A stretch of 64,000 bases of DNA from CAUZWH01 sp965224275 (GTDB taxonomy: Bacteria; Pseudomonadota; Alphaproteobacteria; SHVV01): positions 186,001 through 250,000 of the forward strand of contig CBDCYR010000011.1 in the NCBI GenBank assembly GCA_965224275.1. Direction: 5' to 3'. Below the pieces are notes generated by a model. It was not told the DNA's origin and did not search any database. It worked only from the letters and a program-made list of their open reading frames with translations. The number at the start of each line of letters is the position of its first letter. Position 1 is the stretch's first letter. This document shows, piece by piece, positions 1 through 8,975 of the stretch. A program made the translations under genes and the position numbers.

Positions 1-669
1 CCGTATGATCGCGTTGTTCGCCAATCGATGCACGCAGTCATCGTCGACAAGGAACGCCACCTATGATCACGCAAGACTCTGAGGACGTTAGACGAAGGGG
101 CCCAACTGAGTAAAACGGCGAGATATTGGCGCGTCACCGCACCGCGAGCGTTCCCCTTCCTGATGTTCCTGATCGGCGCTGCCCTCACCGGCCCCACGAT
201 CGTGCTGGCGCAATCCCTGCAACGCGAACTCGTCTACCAGATCGCTTATGGGAACGTAACGCTGGGAGCCGCGACCATCGAATTGTTCGCGGGCGGCCCG
301 GATTACCGCATTCGCCTGCAGAGCCTGTCGGATGGACCGCTTAGGATCTTTGCGCGGTGGCACAACGAGGGCGAGACGACCGGCCGTCGCGTGACCGGCG
401 CGCTCCATTTGTTGCACCATGAACGGCGCGGCGACTGGGGCGGCGATCGCAGCTTTTTGCGGATGACCGTCGACGGCGAGGGCGCCGTCGACATCATTTC
501 GGACCCGCCCGAAGAACCAGCCAAGACGGCGCTTTTACTGGAACGCGCCGGGCCGCTCTTGCTTGATCCGTACTCGGCGGTGTTGGCGCTGCTCTACGAA
601 ATCGAACGCGGTGGAACCTGCCAGGCCGCGGTGAGGGCGTTTGACGGCCGCAGGCTGACCGATGTGGAG

Positions 670-938
670 CTAGTGGATGGAATCCAACATATGGTACCCA
701 TACGACGGCTCGCCGAGTTCGCCGGTTAGGCGCGCGAAGCGTGGCAATGCCGGCGCATCGGGAGCTTCGCGTAACGCGGCCGGCGAGCTCGGCAAGCCGC
801 CCTGCGGGTCGCGTATCCCGGTCCCCCGGTGCGTCGAAACCCCTCGACGATGCAAAGGCATCGCCTGCGGGCTTCCTCCTGCCGAGCTACCGGGATACGC
901 GATCGTATGGGTACCATATGTTGGATTCCATCCACTAG
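670..938. mobile_element. CTAG-targeting MITE, copy 1
   Basis: A 269-bp block whose first and last about 36 bases are inverted repeats, beginning CTAGTGGATGGAATCCAACA and ending with the complement. It encodes no transposase. Internal inverted repeats (GCGTATCCCGGT against ACCGGGATACGC) predict strong folding. Removing 265 bp, leaving one TA, restores the reading frame of the host gene, so the target duplication is TA inside CTAG. That is the habit of IS630/Tc1-type transposases, so a non-autonomous IS630-like element is inferred. Confidence 0.9.
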
Positions 939-1212
939 TTGCGTCGACGGCGGGCGATCTCCCCCACGACCGACCATGGGCCTACGAAGGAAAAACTCGC
1001 GCCTGCCGCCTGCTGACGCGTCCTGTTTCAGTTAATGGGCGCAAAGGTCGCGAGCTTAAGAGTCCGACTCGAAACTCTATGTTTATAACAGTACCTTGCG
1101 AGCCGCCTTGTGAGGAGCCGCCTGTTGACGAATCCGTCCTGTTCCAGCGGCAGTTAATGGGCGAGACAATGACGGCGACCACCGCAACCGCGTCAGGTCG
1201 AGCCGCTCAGCG

Positions 1213-1924
1213 TTAAGCGGCCATGAAGAGTGCGTCCGTCCGCCCTGCGACGGATTCCGATGTTCGGGGAAGGGAGCGATACCCATAGGGAGGCGGCTTG
1301 GCGACGCCCCAGGGTGCCGAGCTCCGGCATCTCGGCACAGAGGATGGCGGCGGTGACGGGGCCGACACCTGGTATCGAGCGCAGAATCCGGTCGCGCCGC
1401 GCATGCTCGGGGTCGTCGACGATGACGGCGCGGATCGCGGCCTCGAGTTGGCTGATCTCCCGATTGATATCGCTTGAATGCCTCGACGGTCTGGCGTACT
1501 CCTTTTTGGAGTTGCCGAGACCAGCTGTGCTCGCGCCCGGGCGAGGTCGCCGAGGCACTGGGCGCCGCTGCGCGGCGCCGTGACGTCCGGGTCCATCACC
1601 TGGCCGAGGCGCGCCAGCATGACCGCATCGATGGGGTCGGTCTTCGCCAGTTGGCCGAGGGCCTGGGCGAAGCGCCGGGCTTGCAGCGGGCTGACCACCG
1701 CGACCCGGAAGCCGGCGTCGTGGAGGCTCCGGTGCACATCCCGGTGATAGCGGCCCGTGGCCTCCACAACGACGAGCTCGACCTCCGCCTTGTGCAGCAT
1801 CTTGCGAAGGCCCCGGCGGCCACCGGCGTCGTTCCTGAACTGTCGCGCCTCGCCCGAAGGGGCGATGCAGACGTCGAGGTTGGCCTTGCCCATCAATGCC
1901 GGCGACTACCTTTTCCTGGTTCAT
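1213..1924 (-). pseudogene. IS110-family transposase, frameshifted and C-terminally truncated
   Basis: The pieces lie in different frames. The N-terminus, from an ATG at 1924, reads MNQEKVVAGIDG and then shifts frame near 1890 into KANLDVCIAPSG. The RNase H-like core reads VVVEATGRYHRDV and AKTDPIDAVMLARLG. After a second shift near 1510 the Transposase_20 part reads ILRSIPGVGPVTAAILCAEM. The protein stops around FMAA, about 50 residues short of a usual IS110 transposase. No intact element end is visible. IS110 enzymes are DEDD recombinases guided by a bridge RNA; this copy should be dead. Its location inside the IS5 copy shows it arrived later, or was brought in by rearrangement. Confidence 0.8.
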
Positions 1925-2176
1925 GTCCCGTGACTCCTGTCCTTGCAATCCGGGTCTTGCACCCACGCATCCGTTGAGACGAACAAGGGAGGAGCGACCA
2001 AGCTCCGCTGCGGTCCGTGTCCTTGGCGATAAGGCGGTCCGACCCATCGTCTGGGCAGGAGCTCAGGCGAAGCCCATGGCGTCGGTCGCCGTCGAGACGG
2101 CACTTATCCACATAATCCGCAGCCGCAACATCTGTGGATAACCTATTGGTCAATAGGCTGAAGGTGGGGCATACAA
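1925..2176. other. Scrambled IS junction, no gene
   Basis: This stretch lies between the IS110 remnant and the resumed IS5 sequence. It contains a short copy of an internal IS5 segment (GACCCATCGTCTGGGCAGG at about 2041), which occurs again in its normal place at about 2249. A small partial duplication or deletion event is likely. I see no credible coding region. Confidence 0.5.
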
Positions 2177-2177
2177 G

Positions 2178-2929
2178 GCGATTGATTTCTCCCAATCCTT
2201 GGCCAGTCGACGGCATCGGTTGAGCCAGGCGAAGGTCCTCTCGACGACCCATCGTCTGGGCAGGAGCTCGAAGCCCTGGGCGGTGTCTGAGCGCTTGATG
2301 ATCTCGAGCTTCCAGCGGCCGACCTCAAGGGCGCCCTCGAGTTTCGGTCCCGCGTAGGCGGCGTCGGCGAAGAGGTGACGCAGCCGGGGGAAGCGATGAC
2401 GGATCGATTTGAGGACCTCGGGCGCGCCGTCGCGGTCCTGGATATCGGCTGCGTGCACGATCAGGCCGACCAGCAGGCCGAGTGTATCGGTGACGATGTG
2501 ACGCTTGCGGCCCTTGATCTTCTTGCCCGCGTCATAGCCCCGAACACCACCGCTTTCCGTGGTTTTCACGCTCTGGCTGTCGATCACCCCGGCGCTCGGG
2601 CCGGCCTCGCGTCCTTCCAGCTCCCGGGCCGCCATGACCAGGTGATGGTTGATGCTCTCCAGCAGGCCGTTGGAGCGCCAGTCGTAGAAATAGCGCTGGA
2701 CCGTGGAAGGCGGAGGGAAGTCGTTCGGCAACATCGCCCACTGGCAGCCCGTCGAGGCCATGTACATGACCGCATCCATGACATGGCGCAGGTCCGTCGT
2801 CCTCGGCCGGCCGATCTTCTTGCGCGGCGGCATGAGCGGCGCGATCAACGCCCACTCTCGATCCGTCAGGTCGCTTGCGTAGCGCCCGCCACGGCGCTCA
2901 TAATTCGGGCGAGTGATTTCGGTCCACAT
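2178..2929 (-). pseudogene. IS5-family transposase, C-terminus lost
   Basis: From the MWTEI start (about 2929) this matches the 277-residue transposase of copies 2-4, apart from one missing residue (GALEVGRW instead of GALEVIGRW) and the loss of the last residues at the IS110 junction. The DDE residues are still present: D in VIDSQSVK, D in FADAAYAG, E in VVERTFAW. The C-terminal stretch after EKSIA is replaced by foreign sequence, so activity is doubtful. Confidence 0.8.
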
Positions 2930-3119
2930 GTTGTGCCTCCTCGTTTGCTTTGACACAACCGAGTAAGCCACAACCGACTGAAATCACTCAACTAGTTTCG
3001 GGTTGGCCTCTAAGATCTGGCTGACGACGGAAACTGCGCCGCTGCCGATACCGGTGCGCATCGAACTGCCACTGCTGCTCGGCCGCATCGTCGCGCGACT
3101 AGTTCCTGCCCGGCAATAG

Positions 3120-3301
3120 GGCTTCGGAACCCGATCTCGGTGGGCTGGGTCGCGATCGTCGCCTCTGGCCACAAGTGCTCGGCCCCCATACGAACCCATG
3201 GTTTGGGCTCACAATCTCTGCTCCACCACCGGTGCCTCGACCTCTTTCGGTCGATTCGATAATGTAACGTCGTAAGCCGTTTAATAGAGGAAGTGCGGGC
3301 C
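3120..3301. other. Leader region of the amidohydrolase/BMP operon
   Basis: Non-coding stretch between the end of the split DUF3108 gene and the first gene of the transporter operon. GAGGAA at about 3286 is the likely ribosome-binding site for the ATG at 3302. No operator or terminator could be picked out with confidence. Confidence 0.4.
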
Positions 3302-4012
3302 ATGCATGATGTCGAGATCGGTCAGGACATCATCGAGCGTGTTATCGCTAAACGCGATCGCCTGCATCTGTTCGATGCGCTCGATCCGAAGCGGACCGCA
3401 TTTCTCGTCATCGATATGCAGAACGCATTCTGCGAACCCGGTGCGCCGGTTGAGGTTCCCGCCTCGCGCGACATAGTCTCAAATATCAACAAACTTGCCG
3501 GCGAACTGCGCAAGCTCGGTGGTGCCGTGATTTGGGTTACGGCCGTCGTCGAGGACGGCGCCGGGATGGAGAACTGGGGCAACTATTTCAACGTAATCCT
3601 CGGCGATCCCGCAAAACTCGATGACTTCCTCGGTTATATCGGTGGCGCTGGCCACGGCACGCAGCTATGGCGCGAACTCGACGTTCAGGAGGCGGACGTC
3701 AAGATCACAAAAAGTCGCTACAGCGCCCTGGCACCGGGTACGTCGGACTTGCTGCGCGCGCTCAGAACCCGTCGCCTCGACAATCTGTTGATCGCCGGCA
3801 CGAAAACCAACGTCTGCTGTGAATCGACTGCCCGCGACGCGCATGAACTCGAATTCAACGTCGCCATGGTTTCGGATTGCCTGGCCACGCTCTCCGACCG
3901 CGAGCACGTTGCGACACTTGAGACGTTTATTCAGCAATTCGGCGATGTCGTTACCAGCGACGAGGCCATGACTGCGCTCAACAATCACACCAACGAATCA
4001 AAAACGGGTTAG
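3302..4012 (+). CDS. Isochorismatase-like cysteine amidohydrolase
   Basis: A 236-residue cysteine hydrolase of the isochorismatase fold. The catalytic triad is visible: Asp in VIDMQNAF (about 38), Lys in ITKSRYSA (about 137) and Cys in TNVCCEST (about 172). This layout is that of RutB (ureidoacrylate), biuret and maleamate amidohydrolases, which release ammonia or carbamate from small amides. The ATG at 3302 is preferred to the GTG at 3293 because GAGGAA lies about 10 bases before it. It is the first gene of a co-directional run with a BMP-type ABC importer, so it probably acts in the cytoplasm on the imported compound or a breakdown product. The exact substrate cannot be read from sequence; maleamate is possible because a NicX-like enzyme lies 14 kb away. 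Confidence 0.85.
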   Translation: MHDVEIGQDIIERVIAKRDRLHLFDALDPKRTAFLVIDMQNAFCEPGAPVEVPASRDIVSNINKLAGELRKLGGAVIWVTAVVEDGAGMENWGNYFNVILGDPAKLDDFLGYIGGAGHGTQLWRELDVQEADVKITKSRYSALAPGTSDLLRALRTRRLDNLLIAGTKTNVCCESTARDAHELEFNVAMVSDCLATLSDREHVATLETFIQQFGDVVTSDEAMTALNNHTNESKTG

Positions 4013-4073
4013 CGCATCCGAAAAAAATGATCTAACCAAGCCAACCAACGAAACGAACCCAAGGGAGGTCAGT

Positions 4074-5021
4074 ATGAAACGTTTGCTCGCAATTCTCGTC
4101 GCTTTGTTGCTGCTTGCTCCAGCCGCGTACGCCAAGACCCTGAAAGTGGCTTTGTTGCTACCAGGCTCAATCTCGGACGCGTCGTATAACGCAGGCGCCT
4201 ACAAAGGGATTAAGATCGCCGAGGACAAATACGACATCCGAGTCTCTATCACCGAGAGCCTGCCCAACGCCGCGATCGAAGAATCGATGTTGAACTATGC
4301 CCGCGACGGGTTCGACATCATTATCGGACACGGCTTCCAGTTCGGCGAACCGGCGCTCAAACTGCACAAGCAGTTCCCCAAAACCTGGTTCGCGATCAAC
4401 GGCTTCTATCGAGGTGAGGCCCCCAATATGATGGCGGTTCAGAACCGCTACTACGAACTCGGGGTCGTCTTCGGAACGTTATCCGCTCTGGTCTCGAAGA
4501 CCGGCGTCCTCAGCAACGTGACCGCCATTTCGGTCCCGTTGATCGAAGAATTCAATAAAGGCTTCCAGGAAGGCGCCGAAAAGGCGCGTCCCGGCACCAA
4601 GGTCCTTGGCGGGATCGTCGGTTCGTGGTCCGACGTTGCCAAGGGCAAGGAAATCACTGCCTCGCACATCGAGAAAGGTGCCGATGTCGTCACGGGGCTG
4701 GGCAACGAAAGTGTGGTCGGTCACTATCAGGCTGCCAAAGAGGCCGGCGTGTTGGCGTTGGGAATGTCCTTCGACGCTCACAGCATCGCGCCAAACACGA
4801 TCTTCACCACGGCCTTGATCAAGATCGAGTCCAATATCGAACTGATTATCAGCGAAGCGGTCAAAGGAACGATCGAGCCCAAGATGTACTCGCTCGGCTT
4901 CAAGGAAAACGGCCTCGGCATCGCGCCGTATCGTAATTTCGAAGACAAGATTCCGGCCGACGTGAAGAAAAAGGTGGCCGACTTGATTCAACACTACGTC
5001 GACAATCCACCTGCACAATGA
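4074..5021 (+). CDS. BMP-family ABC transporter substrate-binding protein
   Basis: A 315-residue periplasmic binding protein of the Bmp/PnrA family. An N-terminal signal peptide (MKRLLAILVALLLLAPAAYA) ends in an AYA cleavage site rather than a lipobox, so the product should be soluble in the periplasm. The mature part begins KTLKVALLLPGSISDASYN and contains the family block IIIGHGFQFGEPALKLHKQF. Known relatives bind purine nucleosides and related molecules. AAGGGAGGTC just upstream is a strong ribosome-binding site. It follows the cysteine hydrolase by 61 bp and precedes its ATPase by 44 bp. The ligand is probably a nucleoside-like or other N-heterocyclic compound, by inference from family and context. 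Confidence 0.9.
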   Translation: MKRLLAILVALLLLAPAAYAKTLKVALLLPGSISDASYNAGAYKGIKIAEDKYDIRVSITESLPNAAIEESMLNYARDGFDIIIGHGFQFGEPALKLHKQFPKTWFAINGFYRGEAPNMMAVQNRYYELGVVFGTLSALVSKTGVLSNVTAISVPLIEEFNKGFQEGAEKARPGTKVLGGIVGSWSDVAKGKEITASHIEKGADVVTGLGNESVVGHYQAAKEAGVLALGMSFDAHSIAPNTIFTTALIKIESNIELIISEAVKGTIEPKMYSLGFKENGLGIAPYRNFEDKIPADVKKKVADLIQHYVDNPPAQ

Positions 5022-5065
5022 TCGTCTAGGTTCGGTAGCGCGTATCGTTTGAAAACCGAAGCACG

Positions 5066-6637
5066 GTGTCCTCGGGCTCAGAGTCTATTGCCGGAGGCCC
5101 CGTGCTCTCGCTTCAGTCGATATCAAAACAGTACCCCGGTGTCCTCGCCAATGACCGTGTGAGCTTATCGCTCGATCGCGGCGAGGTGCTCGGTGTGCTG
5201 GGTGAGAATGGCGCCGGCAAATCCACGTTGATGAACATCGTATCGGGGCTGATCGGTCCCGATAGCGGTGAGATCGCGATCGACGGCGAGCCGGTTTCGT
5301 TTGCCTCGCCGCGCGACGCGATCGCGCGCGGTATCGGTATGGTGCACCAGCATTTCATGCTGGTGCCGACGTTGAGCGTCGTCGAAAACGTCGTGCTCGG
5401 CGACCATCGGATTCGCACCGGCCATCTTGATCTCGATGCACCCTCGCAGCGAATTCGTGAACTTGGCGAGCGCATCAGCTTGCCGGTCGATCCCAGTGCC
5501 GAGGTCGGTACCTTGGATGTTGGCGGCCAACAACGCGTCGAGATCATCAAAGCGCTCTATCGCGACGCGCGTATTTTGATTCTCGACGAACCGACCGCGG
5601 TGCTGTCACGGCCCGAAAGCGCCGGCTTGTTTGCCATGATCCAGTCACTCAGCCGGGACGGCGTCTCCGTTATCCTGATCAGCCATAAGCTCGACGATAT
5701 TTTCGAAGTCTGCGATCGCGTCGTCGTTATGCGAATGGGCCAAATAGTCGGCGAACGGGTGATTGGCGAACCAGCGGCAAACGACGCGGTGGTCGGCGAG
5801 CACGTCGTCGCCGAAACCAACCGCGAAGATCTCATTCGCATGATGGTCGGCGAAGACCTGACGCCGCCGCAACGCGACGCGCATGCTGCCGGCGCGGTGC
5901 TGGTCGAAGTCGCCGACGTCGTTCTGCTGCGCGACAATGGCGCGGTTGCCCTGGAAGGCGCGTCGTTTGAACTTCGCAGCGGCGAAATCCTTGGATTAGC
6001 GGGCGTCGAAGGCAACGGTCAACGCGAACTCGTCGAAGCCATTTGCGGGTTGCGAGACCCCGCGCGAGGAGCGATCGAGCGACATGTCAATGGTCGCGGC
6101 AACACCACCGTGCGTCGTCTGCGCCGCGCCGGAATTCGCCACGTGCCCGAGAACCGGCACGAAAGCGGTGTGCTCGCCGGCATGCCGCTCACCGAAAATA
6201 TGTTGCTCTCGCATTTCTTCGCACCGCTCTTTAATCGTCTGGGCTGGTTGAAGAGAGGCACCGCGCGAGCGTCGCTCGCGCAGATGATCGATACCTTTGA
6301 CATCCGCACCGCGGGGCCGCAGATAGCCATCGATACGCTATCCGGCGGCAATCAACAGAAACTGGTGTTGGCGCGCGAACTTGCCGGTAATCCTTCGGTT
6401 CTGATCGCGGCGCACCCGACTCGCGGCTTGGATGTGCGGACGATTGCATTTGTCCACACGCAACTGCTTGAGCGCCGTGCCCAAGGCATGGGGATTCTGC
6501 TGGTCTCTTCCGATCTCGCTGAGATCTGGCAGGTGGCCGATCGGGTTATGGTCGCCGCCGGCGGTCAGATCAAGGGCCCGGTACCCATTGCCGAAATCGA
6601 CATTCAGCAGGTCGGCGCATGGATGGCGGGCGGATGA
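5066..6637 (+). CDS. BMP-type importer ATPase, two ABC domains
   Basis: A 523-residue tandem ABC ATPase like YufO/NupA. Domain 1 has Walker A GENGAGKST (about 45-55), a variant signature VGGQQRVEI and Walker B ILILDEPTAVL. Domain 2 has a degenerate Walker A (VEGNGQREL), a good signature (LSGGNQQKL) and a weakened Walker B where AHPTRGLD replaces DEPT. This asymmetry is usual for sugar- and nucleoside-type ATPases. The proposed start is a GTG at 5066. The ORF runs into the first permease with overlap, so translation is likely coupled. It energises import through the two permeases that follow. Confidence 0.9.
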   Translation: MSSGSESIAGGPVLSLQSISKQYPGVLANDRVSLSLDRGEVLGVLGENGAGKSTLMNIVSGLIGPDSGEIAIDGEPVSFASPRDAIARGIGMVHQHFMLVPTLSVVENVVLGDHRIRTGHLDLDAPSQRIRELGERISLPVDPSAEVGTLDVGGQQRVEIIKALYRDARILILDEPTAVLSRPESAGLFAMIQSLSRDGVSVILISHKLDDIFEVCDRVVVMRMGQIVGERVIGEPAANDAVVGEHVVAETNREDLIRMMVGEDLTPPQRDAHAAGAVLVEVADVVLLRDNGAVALEGASFELRSGEILGLAGVEGNGQRELVEAICGLRDPARGAIERHVNGRGNTTVRRLRRAGIRHVPENRHESGVLAGMPLTENMLLSHFFAPLFNRLGWLKRGTARASLAQMIDTFDIRTAGPQIAIDTLSGGNQQKLVLARELAGNPSVLIAAHPTRGLDVRTIAFVHTQLLERRAQGMGILLVSSDLAEIWQVADRVMVAAGGQIKGPVPIAEIDIQQVGAWMAGG

Positions 6638-7680
6638 CGGCGCTGCAGGCGAGGCTGTCGTTCCATCCGCCGTCGTTGTTTTGGTATCTCACGATTGTTG
6701 GTGGCGCGCTTTTCCTCTCGGGTCTAGCGGTACTCGCCACCGGCGAGAACCCGATCGAGGCGTTTACCGTGTTGGTCGGCTACTCGTTCGGAACCGCACA
6801 TGGGTTCTATGCGGTTGTTGTGCGGGCCATCCCGTTGACCCTTGCCGGCCTCGGTGTGGCCATCGCGTTTCGCGCCAACGTTTGGAATATCGGCGCCGAC
6901 GGCCAATTGATGATCGGCGCGATTGTTGGATTCTGGTTCGTCAACACCCTGCCGGGCACACCGTCGTGGCTGATGCTGCCGATATTTATCCTGTTCGGCG
7001 GCCTCGGCGGGGCGGTTTGGGGCGGCATCGCCGGCTGGCTGCGCGCGCGCTACAACGCCAGCGAGATTATCGTCACGATCATGCTGAACTACATTGCGTT
7101 GCAAATGCTCGGCTGGGTGATACGCGGCCCCCTGCAGGGATCGGTGCAGGGCTATCCCCGCTCCGCTGATATTCCCGATTCCGCGATGTACGCTGTCATC
7201 GTCGACGGCACCCGGGTTCATCAAGGCTTGTTCGTCGCCCTCGGCGCGACAGTCCTGGTCTATCTAATTCTGCGCTACTCGTCGTTTGGCTTTCAATTAC
7301 GCGCCATCGGCATCAACCCCAATGCGGCGCGTTTCGGTGGCATTAATGTGCGCTGGACAATCTTCCTGACGATGGCGTTATCTGGTGCGCTCGCCGGACT
7401 CGCCGGTGTCGGTGAGATCGCCGCGCTGCATCATCGACTGCACGACGATTTTGCGCCCGGCTTCGGCATTGCCGCGATTGCGGTGGCGCTGATGGCGCGA
7501 CTCAATCCACTTGCCATTCCGTTCACCGCGCTTCTGTTTGGCGTCCTCCATGTCGGTTCAGGCGCGCTCCAGCGCAATCTCGGTATTCCCTTCCCCATCG
7601 TCTTTATGATCGAGGGGGTCATCATCATCTCGTTCCTGCTGTTCGGTGCCGTGTATCAGCGACGGGAGATGGCACGCTAA
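6619..7680 (+). CDS. BMP-type importer permease 1
   Basis: An inner-membrane permease of the YufP/NupB type, about 353 residues with eight or more hydrophobic segments. The family block GLGVAIAFRANVWNIGADGQ lies in the N-terminal third, and GGINVRWTIFLTMALSGALA marks the coupling region. It overlaps the ATPase end; a start at the internal ATG at 6634 would make the common ATGA overlap, so 6619 and 6634 are both possible. It pairs with the next gene to form the channel of the importer. Confidence 0.88.
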   Translation: MDGGRMTALQARLSFHPPSLFWYLTIVGGALFLSGLAVLATGENPIEAFTVLVGYSFGTAHGFYAVVVRAIPLTLAGLGVAIAFRANVWNIGADGQLMIGAIVGFWFVNTLPGTPSWLMLPIFILFGGLGGAVWGGIAGWLRARYNASEIIVTIMLNYIALQMLGWVIRGPLQGSVQGYPRSADIPDSAMYAVIVDGTRVHQGLFVALGATVLVYLILRYSSFGFQLRAIGINPNAARFGGINVRWTIFLTMALSGALAGLAGVGEIAALHHRLHDDFAPGFGIAAIAVALMARLNPLAIPFTALLFGVLHVGSGALQRNLGIPFPIVFMIEGVIIISFLLFGAVYQRREMAR

Positions 7681-8627
7681 TGGACGAGATCCTGACCGTC
7701 GGCTTGCTCGCCGCAACCATCCGCTTTGCTACGCCGATCCTGCTGGCGGCGCTCGGCGAAGCTGTGTCGGAACGCGCCGGAACCCTCAACGTCGGCATAG
7801 AAGGAATCATGCTGGCCGGCGCTTTCCTCAGCGCCTGGGCTGCGGTCGCCACCGGGTCGCCTTGGGGTGGGCTGGCTGTCGCGATCCTCGGTGGCATGGT
7901 GCTCGCAGGCATCCACGCGGTCCTCACCGTGACCTGTCGCGTCGACCAGATCGTTTCCGGCATCGCGCTCATCATCTTTGGTCTCGGGTTGTCGAGCTTC
8001 GGCTATCGCATCAGCCTCGGCAAGGCATTCCCCGCCCCGAGCATTCCCTTGTTCGAAAAGTTCGACTTTGGGGCTCTGAGCGAAATACCAGTCCTGGGCC
8101 CGGTCGTGTTCGATCAGCATATGTTGGTCTATGTCACCTTTGCCATGGTGCTGGTCGTCGCTTGGTTTCTTTACCGTACGACGTGGGGGCTTGAAGTTCG
8201 CGCCATCGGCGAAAACCCATCGGCCGCCGAAGCGGTCGGCATCCAGGTGCAACGGGTGCGCTATGCCTCGTGTATTTTTGGCGGAGCAATGGCCGGCGCG
8301 GCCGGCTCGTTCCTGGTGCTAGCCCATGTCGGGTTCTTCGTCGAGAACATGGTCGCCGGGCGCGGCTTTATCGCTGTCGTTTGCGTCGTTTTTGGCCGTT
8401 GGAACCCGCTGGGCGTGCTGCTCGCAGCGTTGATGTTCGGTTTTGCCGACGCCCTCCAGATCAGGCTGCAATCGGTTTATTCCGAGGTCCCACACCAATT
8501 CTTCATTATCCTGCCGCATCTGCTGGCGATCACGTCGCTGGTCGTGTTCGCCGGCCGAACGCGATTTCCAAGCGCGCTCGGCGTGCCGTTTTTTGGCACG
8601 GCAACCAAGCGGGCCATCGATGGCTGA
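7680..8627 (+). CDS. BMP-type importer permease 2
   Basis: A 315-residue YufQ/NupC-type permease. It begins right at the stop of permease 1 (TAATG, one-base overlap), a clear sign of co-translation. The block LGEAVSERAGTLNVGIEGIM near residues 22-41 is the hallmark of this family, followed by several membrane helices and EVRAIGENPSAAEAVGI in the cytoplasmic loop. The gene ends just before a MITE-2 fragment and MITE copy 2, which separate this operon from hyuA. Confidence 0.88.
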   Translation: MDEILTVGLLAATIRFATPILLAALGEAVSERAGTLNVGIEGIMLAGAFLSAWAAVATGSPWGGLAVAILGGMVLAGIHAVLTVTCRVDQIVSGIALIIFGLGLSSFGYRISLGKAFPAPSIPLFEKFDFGALSEIPVLGPVVFDQHMLVYVTFAMVLVVAWFLYRTTWGLEVRAIGENPSAAEAVGIQVQRVRYASCIFGGAMAGAAGSFLVLAHVGFFVENMVAGRGFIAVVCVVFGRWNPLGVLLAALMFGFADALQIRLQSVYSEVPHQFFIILPHLLAITSLVVFAGRTRFPSALGVPFFGTATKRAIDG

Positions 8628-8655
8628 TGGCCGAGTCGACGCAATCCTGAAATGC
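8627..8655. repeat. MITE-2 end fragment
   Basis: GGCCGAGTCGACGCAATCCT and the following GAAATGC match, in complement, one terminal arm of the 143-bp element at 39710-39852. The rest of that element is missing, and CTAG-MITE copy 1-type sequence starts exactly where the arm ends. The fragment begins at the stop region of the upstream permease gene. Confidence 0.7.
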
Positions 8656-8924
8656 TAGTGGATGGAATCCAACATATGGTACCCATACGATCGCGTATCC
8701 CGGTAGCTCGGCAGGAGGAAGCCCGCAGGCGATGCTTTTGTATCGTCGAGGGATTTCGACGCACCGGGGGACTGGGATACGCGACCCACAGGGCGGCTTG
8801 CCGAGCTCACCGGCCGCGTTACGCAAAGCTTCCGATGCGGCCGGCATCGCCACGCTTCGCGCGCCTAACCGGCGAACTCGGCAAACCGTCGTATGGGTAC
8901 CATTTGTTGGATTTCATCCACTAG
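8655..8924. mobile_element. CTAG-targeting MITE, copy 2
   Basis: A 270-bp copy with the same 36-base inverted ends, in the opposite orientation to copy 1. The right arm has two or three substitutions. Outer bases are CTAG on both sides. It sits 28 bp after the permease stop and 51 bp before hyuA, so it separates the transporter from the hydantoinase genes. Confidence 0.9.
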
Positions 8925-8975
8925 TCTACTAGTCACGGCATGCAGGGGATGAGCATGGTGGGGAGGAAAGCTTAG

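Larger units (their letters stand above)
1060..3010 (-). mobile_element. IS5-family element copy 1, interrupted by an IS110-type element
   Basis: The element ends GAGTCCGACTCGAAACT (from 1060) and, in complement, GAGGCCAACCCGAAACT (to 3010) match the termini of the three intact copies in this window. Both outer flanks are TAA (1057-1059 and 3011-3013), so this is one insertion with a 3-bp duplication. The IS sequence runs from 1060 to about 1118, is lost for about 35 bp, and resumes near 2177. The intervening 1 kb carries a degraded IS110-family transposase. The IS transposase therefore lacks its C-terminus. Confidence 0.85.
163..3119 (+). pseudogene. DUF3108-type exported protein gene, split by a MITE and an IS element
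   Basis: Three exons-like pieces, 163-669, 939-1059 and 3014-3119, join into one open frame when the inserted DNA is removed. The first piece starts with a hydrophobic, signal-like stretch ending LAQS and contains DPYSAVLALL and GTCQAAVRAFDGRR, typical of DUF3108 periplasmic proteins. Removing the MITE with one copy of its TA target restores the codons E-L-V-A-S-T-A-G-D-L, and removing the IS with one TAA restores E-L-K-I-W-L. The protein then ends PVRIELPLLLGRI...PARQ at the TAG at 3117-3119. The frame stays open upstream of the ATG at 163, so the true start is uncertain; an unusual start codon may lie near 106. The function of the family is unknown. The family call is from recognition; the reconstruction is read from the sequence. 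Confidence 0.75.

Noticed and set aside
1..66. Tail of an upstream gene ending in ERHL at the TGA at 64-66
   Set aside because: Only 21 codons are visible and no family can be recognised.
670..938. Open frames inside the MITE copies (for example those with GIQHMVPIRS or RNPSTMQRHRLRAS)
   Set aside because: They recur only because the repeat recurs, cross element ends and differ between copies by frame changes.
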